Positions 1-7,760 of a DNA stretch of 64,000 nt are shown in pieces. Source of the stretch: Brevundimonas sp. MYb52. GTDB taxonomy: Bacteria > Pseudomonadota > Alphaproteobacteria > Caulobacterales > Caulobacteraceae. The stretch covers positions 62,001-126,000 of the forward strand of contig NZ_PCPB01000004.1 of NCBI RefSeq assembly GCF_002979535.1, read 5' to 3'. Below the pieces are notes generated by a model, which saw nothing but the letters and a program-made list of their open reading frames with translations, did not search any database and was not told the origin of the DNA. Position 1 is the stretch's first letter. Each line of letters begins with the position of its first letter. The translations under genes were made by a program, and so were the position numbers.

Positions 1-1
1 G

Positions 2-619
2 GCGGCGCTGAACGCCAAACGGTCGTTCTGGCTGAAGCAATTGCACAGCTGGCACTGGATCTCGGCGGCGGTCAGCCTGGTGGGCATGATCCTGTTTGCG
101 ATCACCGGCATCACCCTGAACCACGCCTCGCAGATCCCGGCCGAGCCGGTGACGAAGGAGGCGACGGCTGTCCTGCCCGCCCCCCTGCTGGCGCGTCTGG
201 CCGACTTCCCCGCCGAGACCACCGACGCCGTGCCCGCCCCCGTGGCGCGCTGGGCCGCCGACGCCTTTAAAGTCCAGGTGGACGGCAAGCCGACCGAGAC
301 CACGGCGGATGAAATCTATGTCGCCCTGACCACGCCCGGCGGCGACGGATGGCTGACCATCGACCGTTCAACCGGCGAGGCCGTGCACGAGAAGACCACG
401 CGCGGCTGGGTCGCCTATCTCAACGACCTGCACAAGGGTCGCAACGCCGGAGTGGTCTGGTACTGGTTCATCGACGTCTTCGCCGTGGCCTGCGTGATCT
501 TTTCCGTCACCGGCCTGGCCCTGCTGTGGCTGCACGCCCGCGGCCGCCCCTCGACCTGGCCCATCGTGGCCCTGGGTCTGCTGGTTCCTGTCGTCATCGC
601 CCTTCTGTTCATCCACTGA
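2..619 (+). CDS. PepSY-associated membrane protein, 5' end cut by window
   Basis: The reading frame is open from base 2, so the true start lies upstream; the TTG at 41 is only an internal codon. About 205 residues are visible. A first membrane segment (WISAAVSLVGMILFAITGI) is followed by a periplasmic PepSY-like stretch and two closing membrane helices. Histidines sit near the helix ends (QLHSWHW, TLNHAS, NDLHKGR, LWLHARG), as in PepSY_TM proteins thought to carry haem and move electrons across the membrane. Genes for DUF2271, DUF4198, ApbE and a flavodoxin reductase follow in the same direction, which supports a role in transmembrane electron transfer, probably to ferric siderophores. The family call is good; the haem and iron roles are inferred. 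Confidence 0.75.
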   Translation, partial: AALNAKRSFWLKQLHSWHWISAAVSLVGMILFAITGITLNHASQIPAEPVTKEATAVLPAPLLARLADFPAETTDAVPAPVARWAADAFKVQVDGKPTETTADEIYVALTTPGGDGWLTIDRSTGEAVHEKTTRGWVAYLNDLHKGRNAGVVWYWFIDVFAVACVIFSVTGLALLWLHARGRPSTWPIVALGLLVPVVIALLFIH

Positions 620-643
620 CCCTTCAACTGACGAGCCTCCCCC

Positions 644-1159
644 ATGCGTAAGCTTCCTCTCGTCCTGACCGCCGCCGGCCTCGCCGCCGCCGCGCCCGCC
701 GTGGCCAACGCCGCCGATCTGACGGTGAACGTCGAGCTGCCGCGCATCGCCAGCGCCTCCTATCACCGCCCCTATGTGGCCGTGTGGATCGAGAAGCCGG
801 ACCAGTCGACGGCCCAGACCCTGGCCGTCTGGTACCAGCAGACCCGCAACAACGAGGGCGACGGCAAGGACTGGCTGAAGGACCTGCGCACCTGGTGGCG
901 CAAGGGCGGCCGCGCCATGACCATGCCCGCCGACGGCGTGTCCGGGCCGACCAAGGCCCCCGGCCGTCATTCGGTGACTGTGCCCGCCGCCCGCCTGCGC
1001 AATCTGCCCGCCGGCCAGTACAACATCGTCGTCGAGGCGGCCCGTGAACTGGGCGGCCGTGAGGTCGTGCGCGTGCCCTTCCGCTGGGGCGGCGCCAACA
1101 CCGCCGCCGGAACCGGCTCCACCGAACTGGGCGCCGTTCGCGTCGCCGTGACCCGCTAA
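644..1159 (+). CDS. DUF2271 periplasmic protein, possible flavinylated electron carrier
   Basis: This 171-residue protein has a cleavable signal peptide (about residues 1-24, ending VANAA). The rest matches the DUF2271 layout: a YVAVWIEKPD strand, a Trp-rich WLKDLRTWWRKGG segment, then DGVSGPTKAPG at residues 97-107. The SGPT core with Thr103 resembles the S/T-G-A-T type motif to which ApbE attaches FMN, although Pro replaces the usual Ala. It starts 24 bases after the PepSY gene and lies three genes before apbE. Family assignment rests on the overall pattern from memory; covalent FMN on Thr103 is an inference. Confidence 0.75.
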   Translation: MRKLPLVLTAAGLAAAAPAVANAADLTVNVELPRIASASYHRPYVAVWIEKPDQSTAQTLAVWYQQTRNNEGDGKDWLKDLRTWWRKGGRAMTMPADGVSGPTKAPGRHSVTVPAARLRNLPAGQYNIVVEAARELGGREVVRVPFRWGGANTAAGTGSTELGAVRVAVTR

Positions 1160-1171
1160 GGATCTGAGATC

Positions 1172-1966
1172 ATGAAAAAGACGCTCGCCTTCCTGTCTCT
1201 GGCCGCCGTTCTGGCCGCCCCGCTCTCGGCCCAGGCGCACCGCGCCTGGCTGGCCCCGACGTCAACCGTGCTGTCGGGCAACGACGCCTGGGTCGGCTTC
1301 GACGCCGGCATGTCGAACGGGGTCTTCATCCCCGACCACGCCGCCATGCGTCTGGCCGGTCTGACCATCACCGCCCCGGACGGTTCGACCGCACAGGCCG
1401 AGAACGTCATGCAGGCCAAGTACCGTTCCAGCTTCGACCTGCACCTGGCCCAGCCCGGCACCTATCGCGTCGCCAATGTCGGCTCGGGCTTCATGGCCAG
1501 CTACAAACAGGGCGGCGAGCAGAAGCGCTGGCGCGGCACGGAAGCCGAGTTCCCCGGCGCCCTGCCCGCTGACGCCACCGAGGTCGTAGCCACCCGCACC
1601 GACAGCCGAACCGAGACCTTCGTGACGCTCGGCGAGCCGACCGACCTGACCGTCGTCGGCAAGGGTCTGGAACTGGCCCCCGTCACCCACCCCAACGATC
1701 TGGCCGCCGGCGAAGCCGCGACCTTCAAGCTGCTGAAGGACGGCCAGCCCGCCGCCAATGTCGAGGTGACGATCGCGCGCGGCGGCACCCGTTACCGCAA
1801 CAATCCCGAAGAGATCACGGTCAAGACGGGTGCGGACGGCGCCTTCACCGTGACCTGGCCGCAAGCCGGTCTCTACTGGCTGGGCGCCTCGGTGCGCACG
1901 GCGGGCGTGAACGGCCAGCCCGGCGCGAACGCCTCGTGGAACGGCGCGCTGGAAGTCCTGCCCTGA
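1172..1966 (+). CDS. DUF4198-domain periplasmic protein
   Basis: The 264-residue product has a signal peptide (LAAVLAAPLSAQAHRAW, cleaved near residue 22) and the His-Arg-Ala-Trp start of the mature part that is typical of DUF4198 proteins. Two beta-rich domains follow; the second (about residues 165-264, VTHPNDLAAGEAATFKLLKDG onward) looks like an Ig/CNA-B-like fold. DUF4198 proteins often lie beside metal or siderophore uptake genes. Here it sits 12 bases after the DUF2271 gene and its 3' end overlaps the start chosen for apbE. It could bind metal or support the TonB receptor nearby; the exact role is unknown. Confidence 0.8.
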   Translation: MKKTLAFLSLAAVLAAPLSAQAHRAWLAPTSTVLSGNDAWVGFDAGMSNGVFIPDHAAMRLAGLTITAPDGSTAQAENVMQAKYRSSFDLHLAQPGTYRVANVGSGFMASYKQGGEQKRWRGTEAEFPGALPADATEVVATRTDSRTETFVTLGEPTDLTVVGKGLELAPVTHPNDLAAGEAATFKLLKDGQPAANVEVTIARGGTRYRNNPEEITVKTGADGAFTVTWPQAGLYWLGASVRTAGVNGQPGANASWNGALEVLP

Positions 1967-3042
1967 CCGTCAACAAGTCCAGTTCGGCCCCGCCGCCGCT
2001 CCAGCTTGGGGCGGCGGTTGAAGGCCGTCAGGACACGCGTGTCCTGATCCCGCCGACCACACGCGCGCCCGAGCGGCCGCCCAGCGACCTGATCTGGTCG
2101 CTGGCGGGGGAAAGCATGGGCACCACCTGGTCGGTGCGTCTGGTCCCTCTGCCCGGAACGACGCAGGACGCGTTTCAGTCGGCGGTCGAGGAAGAGCTGG
2201 CGCGCATCATCGCCCTGTTCAGCCCCTGGACGCCCAGCAGCGAGATCAGCCGCTTCAACAACGCCCCCGCTGGGACGTGGAAGCTGTCGGACGACTTCTG
2301 GAGCCTGCTGAACGCCTCGCTGGATCTGGCCGACGACGTCAACGGCGCGGTTGATCCGACCCTGGGCGCCCTGGTCGATCTGTGGGGTTTCGGCCCGCCG
2401 GGACCGCGCGATCCGCTCAATCCCCTGCCCTCCGATGATGAGGTCGAGGCGGCGCTGGCCGTGTCCGGTTGGCAGAAGCTGCGACTGAACCGCGACGCGC
2501 AGGCGGCGGTGCAGATCGGCGGCATGAAGCTGGACTTTTCCGGCATCGCCAAGGGCCACGCCGTGGACCGGGTCTCGGCACGGCTGACCGAGATGGGCGC
2601 CACCTCGCATCTGGTCGAGATCGGCGGCGAACTTCTGGGGCGCGGGGTCAAGCCGGACGCCCAGCCCTGGTGGGTCGAGATCGAGGCTGTGCCGGGTTCG
2701 CCCGCGCCGCATACGGTGGCGGCCCTGTTCGACGTGGCGGTGGCCACCTCGGGCGACTGGCGCCGGGCCTTCGTGCATGAAGAACGTCTCTATCCGCACA
2801 CCATCGACGGCTCGACCGGGCGGCCGGTGGACAATGGCCTGGCCCAGGTCACTGTCTTTGACGCCTCGGCCATGCGCGCCGATGCATGGGCCACGGCCTT
2901 GACCGTGCTCGGCCCCTATGACGGACCGGAGTTCGCCGAGGCCATGCAGATCGCAGCCCACTTCGTCGAGCGGACGCCGCGCGGCCTGGTCGAGCGGATG
3001 AGCTCCGCCTTCGCCGCCATGATGGACGAAGAAGAAGCCTGA
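1936..3042 (+). CDS. apbE: FAD:protein FMN transferase (ApbE)
   Basis: ApbE attaches FMN to a Thr or Ser of periplasmic or membrane proteins, using FAD. Family motifs are clear: MGTTWSV (residue 61 onward), DPTLGALVDLWGFG, LDFSGIAKGHAVD, the VEIGGEL strand, TSGDWRR, TIDGSTGRPVDNG and a C-terminal DAWATALTVLG. The product is 368 residues from the GTG at 1936, which overlaps the previous gene by 31 bases. The only in-frame ATG with family support is 2116, but that would remove the strand before MGTTW, so the GTG is preferred. The first 60 residues are Pro-rich without a clear signal peptide and are encoded over a hairpin and a 20-bp palindrome, so the start is uncertain. Likely targets are the DUF2271 or PepSY neighbours. 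Confidence 0.9.
   Translation: MERRAGSPALTVNKSSSAPPPLQLGAAVEGRQDTRVLIPPTTRAPERPPSDLIWSLAGESMGTTWSVRLVPLPGTTQDAFQSAVEEELARIIALFSPWTPSSEISRFNNAPAGTWKLSDDFWSLLNASLDLADDVNGAVDPTLGALVDLWGFGPPGPRDPLNPLPSDDEVEAALAVSGWQKLRLNRDAQAAVQIGGMKLDFSGIAKGHAVDRVSARLTEMGATSHLVEIGGELLGRGVKPDAQPWWVEIEAVPGSPAPHTVAALFDVAVATSGDWRRAFVHEERLYPHTIDGSTGRPVDNGLAQVTVFDASAMRADAWATALTVLGPYDGPEFAEAMQIAAHFVERTPRGLVERMSSAFAAMMDEEEA
2028..2047. repeat. Perfect 20-bp palindrome inside 5' part of apbE
   Basis: TCAGGACACGCGTGTCCTGA is its own reverse complement. It lies just after a GC hairpin (CCGCCGC facing GCGGCGG, about 1990-2017), in the poorly conserved part of the apbE reading frame and 61 bases past the DUF4198 stop. It could be a protein-binding site, a degraded intergenic element or a coding coincidence. 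Confidence 0.6.
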
Positions 3043-3044
3043 TC

Positions 3045-4418
3045 GTGACCGCCGACCTGACCCGCTGGCTCTGGACGGGCGTCGCCGTCGCCCTGTGGCT
3101 GGGCCTGATCGGCCTGACCGTGTGGCGCGTGCGCGCCGCCGCGAAGAAGGCCGCCGACCAAGCGCGAGCTCTGGCCGAGGCGGCGGGCGACGACGCCGTA
3201 CTGATCGCCTTCGCCAGCCAGACCGGCTTTGGCGAGGAGTTGGCCTGGATGACCGCCCGCGCGCTGGGCGACGGCGGCGTCGGCGCGCGGATCACGTCCT
3301 TCGCGGACCTCGATCTGGAGACGCTGAGGGGCGCGCGGCGGCTGCTGGTCGTGGCCTCGACCACCGGCGAGGGCGATGCCCCCGACAGCGCGGCCCGCTT
3401 CGTGCGGCAGGTGATGAAGGGCGAGGCCGACCTGTCGCACCTGTCCTATGGCCTGCTGGCCCTCGGGGACCGTTCCTATGACGCCTATTGCAGTTTCGGC
3501 CACGCGGTCGGCGACTGGCTGGACGGCTGCGGCGCCCAGACCCTGTTCGACCGGGTCGAGGTGGACAATGGCGACGCGGGCGCCATCCGCCACTGGCAAC
3601 ATCAGCTGAACCAGATCACCGGCTCGACCTCCGCCCCCGACTGGACCCCGCCCGCCTATGACCGCTGGCGCTTGATTGAGCGGAGCCTGTTGAATGCGGG
3701 CAGCCCCGGCGGCGCGGCGTATCACCTCGCGTTTGAGCCCATCGACCATGCGCCCGACTGGACGGCGGGTGACATCGCCGAGGTCGGCCTGCCGGCGCGC
3801 GACGGCGAGCAGCCGGCCAGCCGTGAATACTCGGTCGCCTCCCTGCCTTCGGACGGGCGGGTCGAGTTCTGCATCCGCCTGATGACCCGCCCCGACGGCG
3901 CCCCGGGCCTGGCCTCGGGCTGGCTGACGCAGGACGCGCAGATCGGCGACGAAGTGGCCATGCGCGTGCGCGCCAATCGCGGCTTCCATGCCCCGCCGCC
4001 CGAGGCCCCCATCATCCTGATCGGCAACGGCACCGGGATTGCGGGCCTGCGCGGGCATCTGAAGGCGCGGGCGCGGCACGACAAAACTGGCGGGGCCTGG
4101 CTGCTGTTTGGCGAGCGGACGCGGGCGCATGACGCCCTCTATGACGCCGACCTGCAGGCCTGGCTGGCGTCGGGCGCCCTGACCCGTCTGGACCGAAGCT
4201 TCTCGCGCGACGGCGGCGAGAACCGCTATGTCCAGTCGCTGGTGGCCGAACACGCACGACCGATGGCCGACTGGGTTGATCGCGGGGCCTATGTCTATGT
4301 CTGCGGCAGTCTGGAAGGCATGTCCAAGGGCGTTCACGCGGCGCTGGAGGCGGCGCTGGGCGAGGAACGGCTGATGCGGCTGACGGATAGCGGGCGGTAC
4401 AGGCGCGACGTTTACTGA
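3045..4418 (+). CDS. Membrane-anchored flavodoxin/NADPH-flavin reductase (CysJ-like)
   Basis: The 457-residue protein (GTG start, 2 bases after apbE) opens with one membrane helix (residues 6-26). A flavodoxin domain (FASQTGFGEE, STTGEGDAPDS, LALGDRSYDAYCSFG) binds FMN. A ferredoxin-reductase domain follows, with the FAD motif REYSVASLPS, the nucleotide motif GNGTGIAGLRGHL and the C-terminal GRYRRDVY ending in the aromatic residue usual for this family. It should move electrons from NADPH through FAD and FMN to a membrane partner, most simply the PepSY protein at the window start. It is an alpha-subunit-like sulfite reductase flavoprotein by sequence, but no CysI is present, so sulfite reduction is unlikely here. 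Confidence 0.9.
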   Translation: MTADLTRWLWTGVAVALWLGLIGLTVWRVRAAAKKAADQARALAEAAGDDAVLIAFASQTGFGEELAWMTARALGDGGVGARITSFADLDLETLRGARRLLVVASTTGEGDAPDSAARFVRQVMKGEADLSHLSYGLLALGDRSYDAYCSFGHAVGDWLDGCGAQTLFDRVEVDNGDAGAIRHWQHQLNQITGSTSAPDWTPPAYDRWRLIERSLLNAGSPGGAAYHLAFEPIDHAPDWTAGDIAEVGLPARDGEQPASREYSVASLPSDGRVEFCIRLMTRPDGAPGLASGWLTQDAQIGDEVAMRVRANRGFHAPPPEAPIILIGNGTGIAGLRGHLKARARHDKTGGAWLLFGERTRAHDALYDADLQAWLASGALTRLDRSFSRDGGENRYVQSLVAEHARPMADWVDRGAYVYVCGSLEGMSKGVHAALEAALGEERLMRLTDSGRYRRDVY

Positions 4419-4429
4419 GGAAGGCGACG

Positions 4430-4581
4430 CCTCTCCCTCCCCTTCATGGGGAGGGTGACTGAGCCCAAAGGGCGAAGACGGGTGGGGGCGCTTTGGCTAT
4501 TCAAGCGCTGCATTCCGTGTCGCCGCGCCCTCCCCACCCGGTCGCTTCGCGACCACCCTCCCCATGAAGGGGAGGGAGAGG
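4430..4581. repeat. REP-like intergenic inverted repeat
   Basis: A 28-bp arm at 4430-4457 is the perfect reverse complement of 4554-4581. Inside lies a second, imperfect pair (GGGTGGGGGCG near 4481 facing CGCCCTCCCCACCC near 4526). The element fills the space between the convergent reductase and piuC genes, so it probably also ends transcription. Similar CTCCCC-rich palindromes are a familiar feature of Caulobacterales intergenic DNA. Confidence 0.85.
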
Positions 4582-4587
4582 GCTAGC

Positions 4588-5265
4588 CTACACCTCCGAC
4601 CACCGTCGCAGCAGGTTGTGATAGAGGCCGGTCAGTTCGATGACAGCCTGATCCTTCGGCCCCTTGTCCAGATTGACGCGCTGTGTGGCGACATCCAGCC
4701 GGAACAGGCTTTCGCGGTCGGCGTCGTCGCGGACCAGGCTTTGCAGCCACATGAAGCTGGAGACGCGAGCGCCGCGGGTGACGGGCGTGACCCGGTGCAG
4801 GCTCTTGGACGGATAGAGGACCAGGTCGCCGGCCGGCAGCTTGACCGACTGGGCGCCGTACAGCTCCTCGATGATCAGTTCGCCGCCGTCGTAGTCCTCG
4901 GGCTCGGACAGGAAGAGGGTGGCCGAGAGGTCGCTGCGGATGCGCACATCACCACGCTGGCGAATGGCGTTGTCGACGTGGAGGCCGAACTCGCCGCCGC
5001 CCTCGTAGCGATTGAACAGGGGCGGAAAGATCGTGTGCGGCAGGGCGGCCGAGACGAACATGGGATTGGCGTTCAGGGCCTGAACGATCAGAGCCGAAAC
5101 CTCCTTCGCCGCCGCGCTGTCCTCGGGCAGTTGCTGGTTCTTCTTGGCCGTCGCCGATTGATGGCCCGAGGTCATGTTGCCGTCGGCCCAGGGACCGGCG
5201 TCCAGGGTCCGGCGCAGGGCGGCGACTTCGGCCTTGGTGAAGACGTCGGGGATGTGCAGCAGCAT
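4588..5265 (-). CDS. piuC: Fe(II)/2-oxoglutarate dioxygenase, PiuC/YbiX (PKHD) type
   Basis: The 225-residue protein is the usual length for PKHD-type hydroxylases. The iron ligands are visible as GLHVDNAI (HxD) and the distal [16 protein letters not shown] (His, plus Arg for 2-oxoglutarate). The N-terminal start [14 protein letters not shown] is characteristic of PiuC/YbiX. It lies downstream of a siderophore receptor on the same strand, as PiuC does beside PiuA in Pseudomonas, and is separated from it by 83 bases that hold a terminator-like hairpin. Its substrate is not established for the family; a part in handling ferric-catecholate uptake is the usual inference. Confidence 0.9.
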   Translation of the reverse strand: MLLHIPDVFTKAEVAALRRTLDAGPWADGNMTSGHQSATAKKNQQLPEDSAAAKEVSALIVQALNANPMFVSAALPHTIFPPLFNRYEGGGEFGLHVDNAIRQRGDVRIRSDLSATLFLSEPEDYDGGELIIEELYGAQSVKLPAGDLVLYPSKSLHRVTPVTRGARVSSFMWLQSLVRDDADRESLFRLDVATQRVNLDKGPKDQAVIELTGLYHNLLRRWSEV

Positions 5266-5285
5266 GGCTCTCTTACCGTCTCAAA

Positions 5286-5324
5286 ACGCATCGGCCCCGC
5301 CGCTCAGGAGAACGACGGGGCCGA
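5286..5324 (-). terminator. Terminator-like hairpin between TonB receptor and piuC
   Basis: On the minus strand, TCGGCCCCG (5324-5316) pairs with CGGGGCCGA (5299-5291), followed by TGCGTTTTGA. It lies after the receptor stop and before the piuC start, so it may end or attenuate transcription and give piuC a lower level than the receptor. Confidence 0.6.
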
Positions 5325-5348
5325 CATGATGGCGCGAAACGCGGCTTC

Positions 5349-7631
5349 TTAGTAGCGAACGTTCAGCGTCAGGATGGCCGAGCGGGCCGGGGCCACGTCG
5401 GCGTGGTGAACGCCATTGGTGCGGATGATATATTCCTCATCGCCCGCGTTCTGGACATTCAACTGGAGCGAGGCGCGGTCGCTGATGTCGTAGGAGGCGA
5501 ACAGGTCCACGCGGGTATAGGCGGGAGCGTAGATGCGGTTCGTGCCGCCGCCAGCGCCGCCCTGATTGCCGCCGAACGACTTGCCGACATAGTAGACGCC
5601 CCCGCCCAGGCTGAGCTTGGGCATGACGCGGTAGGTGGTGAACAGGCTGGCGGTGTGTTCCGGCGTATTGGCCAGGGACTCGCCGACGTTGACGTTGGTG
5701 TAGGCGCCGCTGACCAGTTCGGAGTCCATCCAGGTATAGCCGCCGAAGACCTGCCACTTGCTGGTCACGTTGCCCGAGACGCCCAGTTCGAGACCTCGAA
5801 CCTCGGCCTCGCCGGCCTGTTCGAAGACGCCCGGCTCGACCTGGATCTGCGCGTCCTTGCGGGTCAGTTGGAACAGGGCGCCGCTAAGCGCCAAACGGTC
5901 GTCGAACAGATTGGCCTTGGCGCCGATCTCGAAGCTCTGGGTCTCTTCCGGGTCCAGAACCGTGGTCAGCAGATTGCCCGTGCCCGTGCCCGTGCCGCCG
6001 TTCTGATCGCCGGCCGAGATGGTCGGCGGCGTCGAGGAGGTGGCGTAGGAGGCGTAGACGCTGGTGTTGGCCGTCGGCTTGTAAACGAAGCCGACCTGAT
6101 AGTTGACGAAGTCCCAGCTGCTGCTGACCGGGGTGTAGACCGGCGCGGCGACCGTGCCCGTAGCGTTGATGGCGTCGACCGAATAGTCGTCCCAGCGCAA
6201 GCCCAGGTTGATGATGAACTTCTCGCCGAAGGTGATCGAGTCGAAGGCGTAGACGCCTAGGGAGTCCGTATCCGTCTTGCTGACCAGACCGCGCGTGATC
6301 GTGCCGGTCCAGGGGTCGTTCGGGTTGGGATCATAGACCGGGGTGCAATCGAAGCCGGTCAGGGGCGCCGGGCAGGCCGTGCCCGACAGGGTCGTGACCG
6401 TATAGCCTGCGTTCTTGTTGGTTTCGCGCGACAGCTCCAGACCGATGTCGAAGTTATGCTTGATCGAGCCGGTGTTGAACGAACCGTGCAGGTCGGTGAC
6501 GTTGGCCAGGGTCTCGGCCGGGTTCCAGCGCGACTTCAGACCCCGCTTCATCCACCAGACGCCGCCGATGTTCTGGGCCGTGCCGCCGTCGCCGGGATTG
6601 GTGACGATGTAGTCGTTCAGCGTCTGCGAGTAGCGGGTGACGTTACGCAGGGCGAGGGTGTCGCTGAAGCGGTGCTCGATATCCAGGGTCAGGCTGTCGA
6701 CCGTGTTGTTCAGGTAGTCGCGCGCCTTCAGGCCGTAGAAGCTGTCATAGGGCACGTCGAGGACGCCCGAGGCGTCCGGGCGCGGGCCGTTGGCGCCGGC
6801 CAGCTTGGTGTAGAGCGGGATGCCGTAATCAGGCATCTGATCGCTGTCGAGGTGGTAGTAGCTGGCGGTCACGGTCGTCGGCGTGCCGAGGCCCACGGCA
6901 ACGGCGGCGGCGACGCCCCACTTGTCGAAGTCGACGGCGTTGCGACCGGCGACGTCGCCCTGCGAGGCCATCAGGTTCAGGCGCATGGCGGCGGTAGGGC
7001 TGACCTGCCAGTTGGCGTCAACGGTGCCGCGCGCATAGGAATCGGTGCCAGCGCCGGCCGAGCCGTGGATGAAGTTCTGCAGGCGCGGGGACTTGGAGCC
7101 CAGGTTGATGCTGCCGCCGCCCGAGCCGCGACCCGAGTAGACCGAATCCGGTCCCTTGATGACTTCCACCTGCTCCAGGTTGAAGACCTCGCGCTGCTGG
7201 CCGCCGGTGTCGCGAATGCCGTCGACGAAGATGTTGTTGCCCGAGGCCTGACCGCGGATGAAGGGACGGTCGGCCAGCGGCTGCCCGCCTTCACCGGCGC
7301 CGAACGTGATGCCCGGCGAGGTGCGCAGAATATCTTGCAGCGAGGTCGCAGCGGTTTGCTCGATGATCTGCTGCGGGATCACCGTGACCGAACGCGGCGT
7401 ATCGACCAGGGGGGCGACAAAGGTCGGGTCCTTGGGCTCGCGCTTTGCGCGCTGGCCGTGCACGTCGACGGCGCTCAGGGTCGTGGCGTCCTGGGTGATG
7501 TCCGCCGTGGCGATCGGGGTTTCGTCAGCCGCGCCGACGTCGCTGGCCAGAACCGGCGAGGCGCACAGCATTCCGGCGGCGCTGGAAGCAAACAGGAGCG
7601 CCTTGAGGGCAGAGGAGCGAGCGTCGGACAT
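5349..7631 (-). CDS. TonB-dependent siderophore receptor (Fiu/PiuA-like)
   Basis: This is a 760-residue outer-membrane receptor. A signal peptide (to about residue 29, PVLASDV) leads into a short N-terminal segment with a TonB-box-like LSAVDVHG. The plug domain carries VDTPRSVTVIPQQIIEQT, FIRGQASGNNIFVDGIRD and VEVIKGPDSVYSGRGSGGG, motifs typical of catecholate receptors of the Fiu/PiuA type. The beta barrel ends with LTLNVRY, with the C-terminal aromatic residue expected of a porin-like fold. The downstream piuC and the facing reductase cluster fit ferric catecholate import. Regulation by iron is likely; candidate operators lie upstream at 7653-7720. The substrate is inferred from family and context. 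Confidence 0.92.
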   Translation of the reverse strand: MSDARSSALKALLFASSAAGMLCASPVLASDVGAADETPIATADITQDATTLSAVDVHGQRAKREPKDPTFVAPLVDTPRSVTVIPQQIIEQTAATSLQDILRTSPGITFGAGEGGQPLADRPFIRGQASGNNIFVDGIRDTGGQQREVFNLEQVEVIKGPDSVYSGRGSGGGSINLGSKSPRLQNFIHGSAGAGTDSYARGTVDANWQVSPTAAMRLNLMASQGDVAGRNAVDFDKWGVAAAVAVGLGTPTTVTASYYHLDSDQMPDYGIPLYTKLAGANGPRPDASGVLDVPYDSFYGLKARDYLNNTVDSLTLDIEHRFSDTLALRNVTRYSQTLNDYIVTNPGDGGTAQNIGGVWWMKRGLKSRWNPAETLANVTDLHGSFNTGSIKHNFDIGLELSRETNKNAGYTVTTLSGTACPAPLTGFDCTPVYDPNPNDPWTGTITRGLVSKTDTDSLGVYAFDSITFGEKFIINLGLRWDDYSVDAINATGTVAAPVYTPVSSSWDFVNYQVGFVYKPTANTSVYASYATSSTPPTISAGDQNGGTGTGTGNLLTTVLDPEETQSFEIGAKANLFDDRLALSGALFQLTRKDAQIQVEPGVFEQAGEAEVRGLELGVSGNVTSKWQVFGGYTWMDSELVSGAYTNVNVGESLANTPEHTASLFTTYRVMPKLSLGGGVYYVGKSFGGNQGGAGGGTNRIYAPAYTRVDLFASYDISDRASLQLNVQNAGDEEYIIRTNGVHHADVAPARSAILTLNVRY

Positions 7632-7652
7632 GGGGGAGCAGCCAGTCAGTTA

Positions 7653-7720
7653 ATATTGAGACCGGGTCGCAATATCACTTTTTGCGGGTGCGACAATCTG
7701 ACTCCTGCGACTAAATCGCA
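7653..7720 (-). promoter_or_regulatory. Upstream region of TonB receptor with inverted repeats
   Basis: This 129-base intergenic region is more AT-rich than its surroundings. It has two inverted repeats: ATATTG (7653-7658) facing CAATAT (7670-7675), and TGCGA-N5-TCGCA at 7706-7720. The second has the general shape of a Fur-family operator. No experimental consensus could be checked here. Confidence 0.45.
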
Positions 7721-7760
7721 ATTGCGGCAGAGATGTCACACTGGCGTCATCACCGCGCCT

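Noticed and set aside
3045..4418. True assimilatory sulfite reductase alpha subunit
   Set aside because: The domains fit CysJ, but it has an N-terminal membrane helix, no CysI or sulfate genes nearby and a PepSY/ApbE neighbourhood, so a membrane electron-transfer role is more likely.
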